Source of the DNA: Fragum whitleyi
Taxonomy: Eukaryota; Mollusca; Bivalvia; Cardiida; Cardiidae
Length of the DNA: 64,000 nt
Assembly (NCBI GenBank): GCA_948146395.1
Contig: OX411556.1
Span: 1,488,001 to 1,552,000 of the forward strand
Direction of reading: 5' to 3'
Of the stretch, positions 11,731-22,236 are shown one piece after another. The stretch's first letter is position 1; each line of letters starts with the position of its first letter. Below the pieces are notes generated by a model, which ran no database searches, was not told where the DNA came from, and saw nothing but the letters and a program-made list of their open reading frames with translations. Both the position numbers and the translations under genes were made by a program.

Positions 11731-11870
11731 GACTGATGCGCCCATGCATTCATACCCACATCGTCCCAAACACTCGCGTTCGCTAGCTATGCATGTGCGC
11801 TTCAAATTGACACCGGTTTCGATGCCGTCTGATGCATCCGTCTGTGCAATTATGCAGCATCCCTGACCCC
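11731..11870. repeat. Left remnant of the satellite unit split by the LINE
   Basis: Unit positions 1-140. It reads as a normal unit except for GTGCAATTATG where nearly all others have GTGCGTTTATG (two changes in the CGTTT pentamer, near 11,848-11,849), 22 bp from the junction. The right remnant of the same unit runs from about 13661-13664 to 13711. Positions of about 141-163 (214-bp form) or 141-165 (213-bp form) are absent. Confidence 0.85.
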
Positions 11871-11871
11871 T

Positions 11872-13356
11872 GATTCAATTGATCATGTGAAATTATTTCA
11901 AACTCTTATGAAGAAAGGCTTACATGGTAATATGCTTAACTTATTAATGTCTATGTACTCTCAAACTAAATCCAGTATAAGGGTAGGCAATAAGATATCG
12001 GACGCATTCATGTGTAATATTGGAACTCGACAAGGGGACATAACTAGCCCAATTATCTTTATAATTTTCATACAAGAGTTGTCTTCACTGTTAAAAGAAA
12101 AATGTAAGGGAATTTTCATTACAAATGAGTTAAGCCCAATTCAATGTTTGCTTTATGCAGACGATGTAGCGCATTGTGCGGATACTATCAATAATTTACA
12201 ACAACAATTAAATTGTATTTCTGACTTTTGTCTAGATTTTAAGCTTACAGTTAACTTAAAAAAGACGGAAATAATGGTTTTCCGAAATGGTGGTCCTCTA
12301 AGGCTTAATGAACGCTGGTTATTTCAATGCAATAAAGTTAATACATCCTCATTTTATAAATACATGGGGCTTATTTTTACTCCTAAGCTATGTTGGACTG
12401 CGTCAAAATATAAACTTGCCGCTCAAGGCAAAAAAGCAATGTATGCTATTAAGTCTTATCAGTATAAATTTGGCTATTTTCCTTATAAGGAATATTTTAA
12501 ACTGTTTGATGCTATGGTTGTTCCAATTTTAACATTTGGGGGCGAAATTTGGGGAATAGAATATTCTTCTGTCATAGAAAATGTCCAATTGATGTTTTGT
12601 AGAGAATTTCTAGGGGTTAAATCGTCAACAAATAACACTATTGTACTATCCGAATGCGGACGGTTACCTCTATGTGTCATATATACAACAAAAGCTATTA
12701 GTTATTGGTGTAACTTACTACAAATGCCAAATTCGCGTATACCAAAGCAGTGTTATTTAATGCTTAAATCTTTAAATGATATAGGTAGGGTTAACTGGGC
12801 TTCAAAAATTAAAAATATTCTAAATATGTTTGGATTTGGCCAGGCCTGGTTTTCACAGGAATGCGGAGATGCTAAAAAATTTATAAGACAATTTAAACAA
12901 AGAATTTCTGATTGCAGTTTACAAAATCTTCATGAACGAATGACCGATTCATCCAGAGGTAGTTTTTACAAATGTATACGCTCTTTGTTGAATAGGGAGA
13001 GATATCTTCTTATAGATATGTCTCCGTACCTAAGAAAAGCTATGTCGAGATTTCGTTGCTCAAGTCACAAGTTTAATATCGAACGAGGACGACACGTGAA
13101 TATTGACAGAGAAAATCGATTATGTATATTTTGTTTAAATACCAAAGATCTGGAAATTATTGAGGATGAGTATCATGTATTTTTTCATTGCGAACAATAT
13201 TTGGCAGAAAGACAGGCTTTACTATATGCATGGTATCCTGGGCGAGATGATATCAACAGTTTTTACAGATTATTATCATGTGAAAATATTGTTGTGATTA
13301 AAAAGGTTGCTAAATATATATCTGCAATTATGAACATTAAAAACTCTGTTTCTTAG
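11872..13356 (+). CDS. Partial reverse transcriptase ORF of a LINE (5'-truncated)
   Basis: The open frame gives 494 residues plus a TAG stop. No native start remains: the codons at 11872 read DSIDH, the start of RT motif A (normally preceded by Phe; here the upstream codon is satellite-derived CCT). The GTG at 11887 is not a real initiator. Numbering from that GTG, visible motifs are TRQGD..SP (about 47-55, template-handling motif), YADD (90-93, catalytic metal-binding pair, 12154-12165), a motif D-like KLTVNLKKTE (119-128) and the YKYMGL thumb segment (157-162). A C-terminal region follows with C413-x2-C416-x13-H430-x4-C435, a CCHC-type zinc-knuckle-like cluster near YHVFFHC. Fingers and endonuclease are lost, so it cannot be autonomous. 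There is no frameshift or stop, suggesting a young insertion. Similar C-termini occur, from memory, in many invertebrate LINE proteins annotated jockey-like. Confidence 0.9.
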   Translation, partial: DSIDHVKLFQTLMKKGLHGNMLNLLMSMYSQTKSSIRVGNKISDAFMCNIGTRQGDITSPIIFIIFIQELSSLLKEKCKGIFITNELSPIQCLLYADDVAHCADTINNLQQQLNCISDFCLDFKLTVNLKKTEIMVFRNGGPLRLNERWLFQCNKVNTSSFYKYMGLIFTPKLCWTASKYKLAAQGKKAMYAIKSYQYKFGYFPYKEYFKLFDAMVVPILTFGGEIWGIEYSSVIENVQLMFCREFLGVKSSTNNTIVLSECGRLPLCVIYTTKAISYWCNLLQMPNSRIPKQCYLMLKSLNDIGRVNWASKIKNILNMFGFGQAWFSQECGDAKKFIRQFKQRISDCSLQNLHERMTDSSRGSFYKCIRSLLNRERYLLIDMSPYLRKAMSRFRCSSHKFNIERGRHVNIDRENRLCIFCLNTKDLEIIEDEYHVFFHCEQYLAERQALLYAWYPGRDDINSFYRLLSCENIVVIKKVAKYISAIMNIKNSVS

Positions 13357-13641
13357 ATATGGTGAACTTGCATGTACCCTAAAATTGAATCAATGTTGGA
13401 AGTAGAGAAAAAGCCGAAAGGCAACATTTTTCTTGGCTCTTCTTCTGACAATGATTTAATGCAGAACTTTATATATATTTCCCTACTGGTCTAGTTTTTC
13501 AAATATTTATGATATTTTTTACAAAAATTAAAGATACTTACTTCTTAATTGTTGAAATTTCGGGATTACAACTCCATAAATTGTCATATGTAAAAGTAGA
13601 TGTATTGTGGGCCGGTGGCCTTTATTTACAAATAAAGAATA
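13357..13641 (+). other. LINE 3' UTR
   Basis: Between the TAG stop (13354-13356) and the pentanucleotide tail lies AT-rich non-coding sequence. It holds a small hairpin-like GCC-GAAA-GGC near 13413, a GGCC-GGT-GGCC hairpin at 13610-13620, the 8-bp stem at 13620-13637 and AATAAA at 13631-13636. LINE RTs commonly recognise 3' UTR structure when starting reverse transcription, so the stems close to the tail are plausible recognition elements. I see no other coding potential here; a short minus-strand open frame that runs into the satellite is chance. Confidence 0.75.
13610..13637 (+). other. Paired hairpins with AATAAA before the LINE tail
   Basis: GGCC (13610-13613), loop GGT, GGCC (13617-13620) is followed at once by CTTTATTT (13620-13627), AC, AAATAAAG (13630-13637), a perfect 8-bp inverted repeat. 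AATAAA at 13631-13636 lies in the second arm and could act as a polyadenylation signal just upstream of the tail. Possible role: binding site for the element's own RT, by analogy with other LINEs whose 3' stem-loops are required. The function is inferred; the pairing is visible directly. Confidence 0.6.
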
Positions 13642-13664
13642 ATTGTATTGTATTGTATTGTATT
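13642..13664 (+). repeat. LINE 3' tail, (ATTGT)n pentanucleotide
   Basis: Four perfect ATTGT units (13642-13661) followed by ATT merge into the satellite at TTTTAATCC. Several LINE lineages end in a short microsatellite rather than poly(A). The boundary is ambiguous by three to four bases, because TATTTT fits both the tail and a 214-bp satellite unit (TTATTTTAATCC), giving microhomology at the 3' junction. Confidence 0.85.
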
Positions 13665-15844
13665 TTAATCCTGATTTAATGTTAAATATTTTGGGTACCC
13701 ATTTTTCGATCGACTGATGCGCCCATGCATTCATATCCACATCGTCCCAAACACTCGCGTTCGCTAGCTATGCATGTGCGCTTCAAATTGACACCGGTTT
13801 CGATGCCGTCTGATGCATCCGTCTGTGCGTTTATGCAGCATCCCTGACCCCTTGTTATTCGATTTAATAGTAATTATTTAATCCTGATTTAATGTTAAAT
13901 ATTTTGGGTACCCATTTTTCGATCGACTGATGCGCCCATGCATTCATACCCACATCGTCCCAAACACTCGCGTTCGCTAGCTATGCATGTGCGCTTCAAA
14001 TTGACACCGGTTTCGATGCCGTCTGATGCATCCGTCTGTGCGTTTATGCAGCATCCCTGACCCCTTGTTATTCGATTTAATAGTAATTATTCAATCCTGA
14101 TTTAATGTTAAATATTTTGGGTACCCATTTTTCGATCGACTGATGCGCCCATGCATTCATACCCACATCGCCCCAAACAAGCGCGTTCGCTAGCTATGCA
14201 TGTGCGCTTCAAATTGACACCGGTTTCGATGCCGTCTGATGCATCCGTCTGTGCGTTTATGCAGCATCCCTGACCCCTTGTTATTCGATTTAATAGTAAT
14301 TATTTTAATCCTGATTTAATGTTAAATATTTTGGGTACCCAATTTTCGATCGACTGATGCGCCCATGCATTCATACCCACATCGCCCCAAACACTCGCGT
14401 TCGCTAGCTATGCATGTGCGCTTCAAATTGACACCGGTTTCGATGCCGTCTGATGCATCCGTCTGTGCGTTTATGCAGCATCCCTGACCCCTTGTTATTC
14501 GATTTAATAGTAATTATTTAATCCTGATTTAATGTTAAATATTTTGGGTACCCATTTTTCGATCGACTGATGCGCCCATGCATTCATACCCACATCGTCC
14601 CAAACACGCGCGTTCGCTAGCTATGCATGTGCGCTTCAAATTGACACCGGTTTCGATGCCGTCTGATGCATCCGTCTGTGCGTTTATGCAGCATCTCTGA
14701 CCCCTTGCTATTCGATTTAATAGTAATTATTTAATCCTGATTTAATGTTAAATATTTTGGGTACCCATTTGTCGATCGACTGATGCGCCCATTCATTCAT
14801 ACCCACAACGCCCCAAACACGCGCGTTCGCTAGCTACGCATGTGCGCTTCAAATTGACACCGGTTTCGATGCCGTCTGATGCATCCGTCTGTGCGTTTAT
14901 GCAGCATCCCTGACCCCTTGTTATTCGATTTAATAGTAATTATTTTAATCCTGATTTAATGTTAAATATTTTGGGTACCCATTTTTCGATCGACTGATGC
15001 GCCCATGCATTCATACCCACATCGTCCCAAACACTCGCGTTCGCTAGCTATGCATGTGCGCTTCAAATTGACACCGGTTTCGATGCCGTCTGATGCATCC
15101 GTCTGTGCGTTTATGCAGCATCCCTGACCCCTTGTTATTCGATTTAATAGTAATTATTTAATCCTGATTTAATGTTAAATATTTTGGGTACCCATTTTTC
15201 GATCGACTGATGCGCCCATGCATTCATACCCACATCGCCCCAAACACGCGCGTTCGCTAGCTATGCATGTGCGCTTCAAATTGACACCGGTTTCGATGCC
15301 GTCTGATGCATCCGTCTGTGCGTTTATGCAGCATCCCTGACCCCTTGTTATTCGATTTAATAGTAATTATTTCAATCCTGATTTAATGTTAAATATTTTG
15401 GGTACCCATTTTTCGATCGACTGATGCGCCCATGCATTCATACCCACATCGTCCCAAACACTCGCGTTCGCTAGCTATGCATGTGCGCTTCAAATTGACA
15501 CCGGTTTCGATGCCGTCTGATGCATCCGTCTGTGCGTTTATGCAGCATCCCTGACCCCTTGTTATTCGATTTAATAGTAATTATCTAATCCTGATTTAAT
15601 GTTAAATATTTTGGGTACCCATTTTTCGATCGACTGATGCGCCCATGCATTCATACCCACATCGTCCCAAACACTCGCGTTCGCTAGCTATGCATGTGCG
15701 CTTCAAATTGACACCGGTTTCGATGCCGTCTGATGCATCCGTCTGTGCGTTTATGCAGCATCCCTGACCCCTTGTTATTCGATTTAATAGTAATTATTTA
15801 ATCCTGATTTAATGTTAAATATTTTGGGTACCCATTTTTCGATC

Positions 15845-17551
15845 GACTGATGCGCCCATGCATTCATACCCACATCGCCCCAAACACGCGCGTTCGCTAG
15901 CTATGTATGTGCGCTTCAAATTGACACCAGTTTCGATGCCGTCTGATGCATCCGTCTGTGCGTTTATGCAGCATCCCTGACCCCTTGTTATTCGATTTAA
16001 TAGTAATTATTTTAATCCTGATTTAATGTTAAATATTTTGGGTACCCATTTTTCGATCGACTGATGCGCCCATGCATTCATACCCATATCGTCCCATACA
16101 CTCGCGTTCGCTAGCTATGCATGTGCGCTTCAAATTGACACCGGTTTCGATGCCGTCTGATGCATCCGTCTGTGCGTTTATGCAGCATCCCTGACCCCTT
16201 GTTATTCGATTTAATAGTAATTATTTATTCCTGATTTAATGTTAAATATTTTGGGTACCCATTTTTCGATCGACTGATGCGCCCATGCATTCATACCCAC
16301 ATCGTCCCAAACACTCGCGTTCGCTAGCTATGCGTGTGCGCTTCAAATTGACACCGGTTTCGATGCCGTCTGATGCATCCGTCTGTGCGTTTATGCAGCA
16401 TCCCTGACCCCTTGTTATTCGATTTAATAGTAATTATTTAATCCTGATTTAATGTTAAATATTTTGGGTACCCATCTTTCGATCGACTAATGCGCCCATG
16501 CATTCATACCCACATCGCCCCAAACACGCGCGTTCGCTAGCTATGCATGTGCGCTTCAAATTGACACCGGTTTCGATGCCGTCTGATGCATCCGTCTGTG
16601 CGTTTATGCAGCATCCCTGACCCCTTGTTATTCGATTTAATAGTAATTATTTAATCCTGATTTAATGTTAAATATTTTGGGTACCCATTTTTCGATCGAC
16701 TGATGCGCCCATGCATTCATACCCACATCGCCCCGAACACGCGCGTTCGCTAGCTATGTATGTGCGCTTCAAATTGACACCAGTTTCGATGCCGTCTGAT
16801 GCATCCGTCTGTGCGTTTATGCAGCATCCCTGACCCCTTGTTATTCGATTTAATAGTAATTATTTTAATCCTGATTTAATGTTAAATATTTTGGGTACCC
16901 ATTTTTCGATCGACTGATGCGCCCATGCATTCATACCCATATCGTCCCATACACTCGCGTTCGCTAGCTATGCATGTGCGCTTCAAATTGACACCGGTTT
17001 CGATGCCGTCTGATGCATCCGTCTGTGCGTTTATGCAGCATCCCTGACCCCTTGTTATTCGATTTAATAGTAATTATTTATTCCTGATTTAATGTTAAAT
17101 ATTTTGGGTACCCATTTTTCGATCGACTGATGCGCCCATGCATTCATACCCACATCGTCCCAAACACTCGCGTTCGCTAGCTATGCGTGTGCGCTTCAAA
17201 TTGACACCGGTTTCGATGCCGTCTGATGCATCCGTCTGTGCGTTTATGCAGCATCCCTGACCCCTTGTTATTCGATTTAATAGTAATTATTTAATCCTGA
17301 TTTAATGTTAAATATTTTGGGTACCCATTTTTCGATCGACTGATGCGCCCATGCATTCATACCCACATCGCCCCAAACACGCGCGTTCGCTAGCTATGCA
17401 TGTGCGCTTCAAATTGACACCGGTTTCGATGCCGTCTGATGCATCCGTCTGTGCGTTTATGCAGCATCCCTGACCCCTTGTTATTCGATTTAATAGTAAT
17501 TATTTTAATCCTGATTTAATGTTAAATATTTTGGGTACCCATTTTTCGATC
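15845..17551. repeat. Tandem pair of 4-unit higher-order repeats (about 853 bp each)
   Basis: Copy 1 is 15845-16697 and copy 2 is 16698-17551. The four units are marked in order by: GCTATGTATG with ACACCAGTTT; CCCATATCG with CCCATACAC and ATTTATTCC; GCTATGCGTG; and a GCCCC/ACGCGCG unit. All four recur in order one period on, for example CTATGTA at 15901 and 16754. Private changes include CCATCTTTCG and GACTAATGCG near 16,476-16,490 in copy 1 and CCCCGAACAC near 16,732 in copy 2. Confidence 0.85.
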
Positions 17552-19893
17552 GACTGATGCGCCCATGCATTCATACCCACATCGTCCCAAACACTCGCGT
17601 TCGCTAGCTATGCATGTGCGCTTCCAATTGACACCGGTTTCGATGCCGTCTGATGCATCCGTCTGTGCGTTTATGCAGCATCCCTGACCCCTTGTTATTC
17701 GATTTAATAGTAATTATTTCATCCTGATTTAATGTTAAATATTTTGGGTACCCATTTTTCGATCGACTGATGCGCCCATGCATTCATACCCACATCGTCC
17801 CAAACACTCGCGTTCGCTAGCTATGCATGTGCGCTTCAAATTGACACCGGTTTCGATGCCGTCTGATGCATCCGTCTGTGCGTTTATGCAGCATCCCTGA
17901 CCCCTTGTTATTCGATTTAATAGTAATTATTTAATCCTGATTTAATGTTAAATATTTTGGGTACCCATTTTTCGATCGACTGATGCGCCCATGCATTCAT
18001 ACCCACATCGTCCCAAACACTCGCGTTCGCTAGCTATGCATGTGCGCTTCAAATTGACACCGGTTTCAATGCCGTCTGATGCATCCGTCTGTGCGTTTAT
18101 GCAGCATCTCTGACCCCTTGTTATTCGATTTAATAGTAATTATTTAATCCTGATTTAATGTTAAATATTTTGGGTACCCATTTTTCGATCGACTGATGCG
18201 CCCATGCATTCATACCCACATCGTCCCAAACACTCGCGTTCGCTAGCTATGCATGTGCGCTTCAAATTGACACCGGTTTCGATGCCGTCTGATGCATCCG
18301 TCTGTGCGTTTATGCAGCATCCCTGACCCCTTGTTATTCGATTTAATAGTAATTATTTAATCCTGATTTAATGTTAAATATTTTGGGTACCCATTTTTCG
18401 ATCGACTGATGCGCCCATGCATTCATACCCACATCGTCCCAAACACTCGCGTTCGTTAGCTATACATGTGCGCTTCAAATTGACACCGGTTTCGATGCCG
18501 TCTGATGCATCCGTCTGTGCGTTTATGCAGCATCCCTGACCCCTTGTTATTCGATTTAATAGTAATTATTTAATCCTGGTTTAATGTTAAATATTTTGGG
18601 TACCCTTTTTCGATCGACTGATGCGCCCATGCATTCATACCCACATCGTCCCAAACACTCGCGTTCGCTAGCTATGCATGTGCGCTTCAAATTGACACCG
18701 GTTTCGATGCCGTCTGATGCATCCGTCTGTGCGTTTATGCAGCATCCCTGACCCCTTGTTATTCGATTTAATAGTAATTATTTAATCCTGATTTAATGTT
18801 AAATATTTTGGGTACCCATTTTCGATCGACTGATGCGCCCATGCATTCATACCCACATCGCCCCAAATACGCGCGTTCGCTAGCTATGCATGTGCGCTTC
18901 AAATTGACCCCGGTTTCGATGCCGTCTGATGCATCCGTCTGTGCGTTTATGCAGCATCCCTGACCCCTTGTTATTCGATTTAATAGTAATTATTTTAATC
19001 CTGATTTAATGTTAAATATTTTGGGTACCCAATTTTCGATCGACTGATGCGCCCATGCATTCATACCCACATCGTCCCAAACACTCGCGTTCGCTAGCTA
19101 TGCATGTGCGCTTCAAATTGACACCGGTTTCGATGCCGTCTGATGCATCCGTCTGTGCGTTTATGCAGCATCCCTGACCCCTTGTTATTCGATTTAATAG
19201 TAATTATTTAATCCTGATTTAATGTTAAATATTTTGGGTACCCATTTTTCGATCGACTGATGCGCCCATGCATTCATACCCACATCGTCCCAAACACTCG
19301 CGTTCGCTAGCTATGCATGTGCGCTTCCAATTGACACCGGTTTCGATGCCGTCTGATGCATCCGTCTGTGCGTTTATGCAGCATCCCTGACCCCTTGTTA
19401 TTCGATTTAATAGTAATTATTTAATCCTGATTTAATGTTAAATATTTTGGGTACCTTTTTTTCGATCGACTGATGCGCCCATGCATTCATACCCACATCG
19501 CCCCAAACACGCGCGTTCGCTAGCTATGCATGTGCGCTTCAAATTGACACCGGTTTCGATGCCGTCTGATGCATCCGTCTGTGCGTTTATGCAGCATCCC
19601 TGACCCCTTGTTATTCGATTTAATAGTAATTATTTAATCCTGATTTAATGTTAAATATTTTGGGTACCCATTTTTCGATCGACTGATGCGCCCATGCATT
19701 CATACCCACATCGCCCCAAACACGCGCGTTCGCTAGCTATGCATGTGCGCTTCAAATTGACACCGGTTTCGATGCCGTCTGATGCATCCGTCTGTGCGTT
19801 TATGCAGCATCCCTGACCCCTTGTTATTCGATTTAATAGTAATTATTTAATCCTGATTTAATGTTAAATATTTTGGGTACCCATTTTTCGATC

Positions 19894-22236
19894 GACTGAT
19901 GCGCCCATGCATTCATACCCATATCGTCCCAAACACTCGCGTTCGCTAGCTATGCATGTGCGCTTCAAATTGACACCAGTTTCGATGCCGTCTGATGCAT
20001 CCGTCTGTGCGTTTATGCAGCATCCCTGACCCCTTGTTATTCGATTTAATAGTAATTATTTAATCCTGATTTAATGTTAAATATTTTGGGTACCCATTTT
20101 TCGATCGACTGATGCGCCCATGCATTCATACCCACATCGTCCCAAACACGCGCGTTCACTAGCTATGCATGTGCGCTTCAAATTGACACCGGTTTCGATG
20201 CCGTCTTATGCATCCGTCTGTGCGTTTATGCAGCATCCCTGACCCCTTGTTATTCGATTTAATAGTAATTATTTAATCCTGATTTAATGTTAAATATTTT
20301 GGGTACCCATTTTTCGATCGACTGATGCGCCCATGCATTCATACCCACATCGTCCCAAACACTCGCGTTCGCTAGCTATGCATGTGCGCTTCAAATTGAC
20401 ACCGGTTTCGATGCCGTCTGATGCATCCGTCTGTGCGCTTATGCAGCATCCCTGACCCCTTGTTATTCGATTTAATAGTAATTATTTAATCCTGATTAAA
20501 TGTTAAATATTTTGGGTACCCATTTTTCGATCGACTGATGCGCCCATGCATTCATACCCACATCGCCCCAAACACGCGCGTTCGCTAGCTATGCATGTGC
20601 GCTTCAAATTGACACCGGTTTCGATGCCGTCTGATGCATCCGTCTGTGCGTTTATGCAGCATCCCTGACCCCTTGTTATTCGATTTAATAGTAATTATTT
20701 AATCCTGATTTAATGTTAAATATTTTGGGTACCCATTTTTCGATCGACTGATGCGCCCATGCATTCATACCCACATCGTCCCAAACACTCGCGTTCGCTA
20801 GCTATGCATGTGCGCTTCAAATTGACACCAGTTTCGATGCCGTCTGATGCATCCGTCTGTGCGTTTATGCAGCATCCCTGACCCCTTGTTATTCGATTTA
20901 ATAGTAATTATTTAATCCTGATTTAATGTTAAATATTTTGGGTACCCATTTTTCGATCGACTGATGCGCCCATGCATTCATACCCACATCGTCCCAAACA
21001 CGCGCGTTCACTAGCTATGCATGTGCGCTTCAAATTGACACCGGTTTCGATGCCGTCTGATGCATCCGTCTGTGCGTTTATGCAGCATCCCTGACCCATT
21101 GTTATTCGATTTAAATGTAATTATTTAATCCTGATTTAATGTTAAATATTTTGGGTACCCATTTTTCGATCGACTGATGCGCCCATGCATTCATACCCAC
21201 ATCGTCCCAAACACTCGCGTTCGCTAGCTATGCATGTGCGCTTCAAATTGACACCGGTTTCGATGCCGTCTGATGCATCCGTCTGTGCGCTTATGCAGCA
21301 TCCCTGACCCCTTGTTATTCGATTTAATAGTAATTATTTAATCCTGATTAAATGTTAAATATTTTGGGTACCCATTTTTCGATCGACTGATGCGCCCATG
21401 CATTCATACCCACATCGCCCCAAACACGCGCGTTCGCTAGCTATGCATGTGCGCTTCAAATTGACACCGGTTTCGATGCCGTCTGATGCATCCGTCTGTG
21501 CGTTTATGCAGCATCCCTGACCCCTTGTTATTCGATTTAATAGTAATTATTTAATCCTGATTTAATGTTAAATATTTTGGGTACCCATTTTTCGATCGAC
21601 TGATGCGCCCATGCATTCATACCCACATCGTCCCAAACACTCGCGTTCGCTAGCTATGCATGTGCGCTTCAAATTGACACCAGTTTCGATGCCGTCTGAT
21701 GCATCCGTCTGTGCGTTTATGCAGCATCCCTGACCCCTTGTTATTCGATTTAATAGTAATTATTTAATCCTGATTTAATGTTAAATATTTTGGGTACCCA
21801 TTTTTCGATCGACTGATGCGCCCATGCATTCATACCCACATCGTCCCAAACACGCGCGTTCACTAGCTATGCATGTGCGCTTCAAATTGACACCGGTTTC
21901 GATGCCGTCTGATGCATCCGTCTGTGCGTTTATGCAGCATCCCTGACCCATTGTTATTCGATTTAAATGTAATTATTTAATCCTGATTTAATGTTAAATA
22001 TTTTGGGTACCCATTTTTCGATCGACTGATGCGCCCATGCATTCATACCCACATCGCCCCAAACACGCGCGTCCGCTAGCTATGCATGTGCGCTTCAAAT
22101 TGACACCGGTTTCGATGCCGTCTGATGCATCCGTCTGTGCGTTTATGCAGCATCCCTGACCCCTTGTTATTCGATTTAATAGTAATTATTTAATCCTGAT
22201 TTAATGTTAAATATTTTGGGTACCCATTTTTCGATC
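19894..22236. repeat. 4-unit (852-bp) higher-order repeat, 2.75 copies
   Basis: Copies start at 19894, 20746 and 21598. Unit 1 carries ACACCAGTTTCG (TGACACCAG at 19971, 20823, 21675), unit 2 CGCGCGTTCACTAGC, unit 3 GTGCGCTTATG with CTGATTAAATG (CTGTGCGC at 20431, 21283), and unit 4 the GCCCC/ACGCGCG form. The third copy lacks unit 3 and goes straight to a GCCCC unit at 22024. Copies 2 and 3 share GACCCATTG and TTTAAATGTAATT (21091, 21943), which copy 1 lacks, so the 2/3 duplication is the most recent step. Confidence 0.88.

Larger units (their letters stand above)
1..11870. repeat. Left part of 213/214-bp satellite array (55 full units plus 140 bp)
   Basis: Head-to-tail monomers all in one orientation. 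Unit starts, taken at the motif GACTGATGCG, fall at 1, 214, 427, 640, 853, 1067 and so on to 11731. That gives 55 complete units, followed by the first 140 bp of a unit broken by the LINE. Units are 213 bp when the AT-rich core reads ATTATTTAATCC and 214 bp when it has one more T; roughly a third are 214 bp here. Common variants are T/C at unit position 34, G/T at 44, and G/C in the AAATTGACACC segment, whose C form appears only in the first 8 kb. No gene is visible. Each frame contains stops, so this is non-coding satellite. Confidence 0.98.
11871..13664 (+). mobile_element. 5'-truncated non-LTR (LINE) retrotransposon inserted in a satellite unit
   Basis: An AT-rich insert of about 1.79 kb unlike the surrounding repeat. 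It begins inside the reverse transcriptase coding region at the Asp of motif A, runs through the rest of the ORF, a 3' UTR of about 285 bp and an ATTGT pentanucleotide tail, then returns to satellite. 5' truncation with an intact 3' end is the usual product of target-primed reverse transcription. The left satellite breaks after unit position 140 (...CTGACCCC at 11,870) and resumes at about position 164-166, so roughly 22-25 bp of target is missing and no target-site duplication is seen. It is the only insertion in about 291 units. The clade is not resolved; no RNase H domain is apparent. Confidence 0.93.

Noticed and set aside
11887..11889. GTG at 11887 as the start codon of a real protein
   Set aside because: The frame continues upstream through DSIDH, the RT motif A, up to the truncation point; the GTG encodes an internal Val of a 5'-truncated ORF.
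12308..12532. Short plus-strand open frame inside the LINE
   Set aside because: Out-of-frame shadow of the reverse transcriptase ORF; no motif and no independent start context.
12483..12680. Short minus-strand open frame inside the LINE
   Set aside because: Antisense shadow of the reverse transcriptase coding region.
13528..13740. Minus-strand open frame of 70 codons across the LINE tail and satellite
   Set aside because: It spans the junction of the 3' UTR, the ATTGT tail and satellite DNA, so it is a chance frame created by the insertion.
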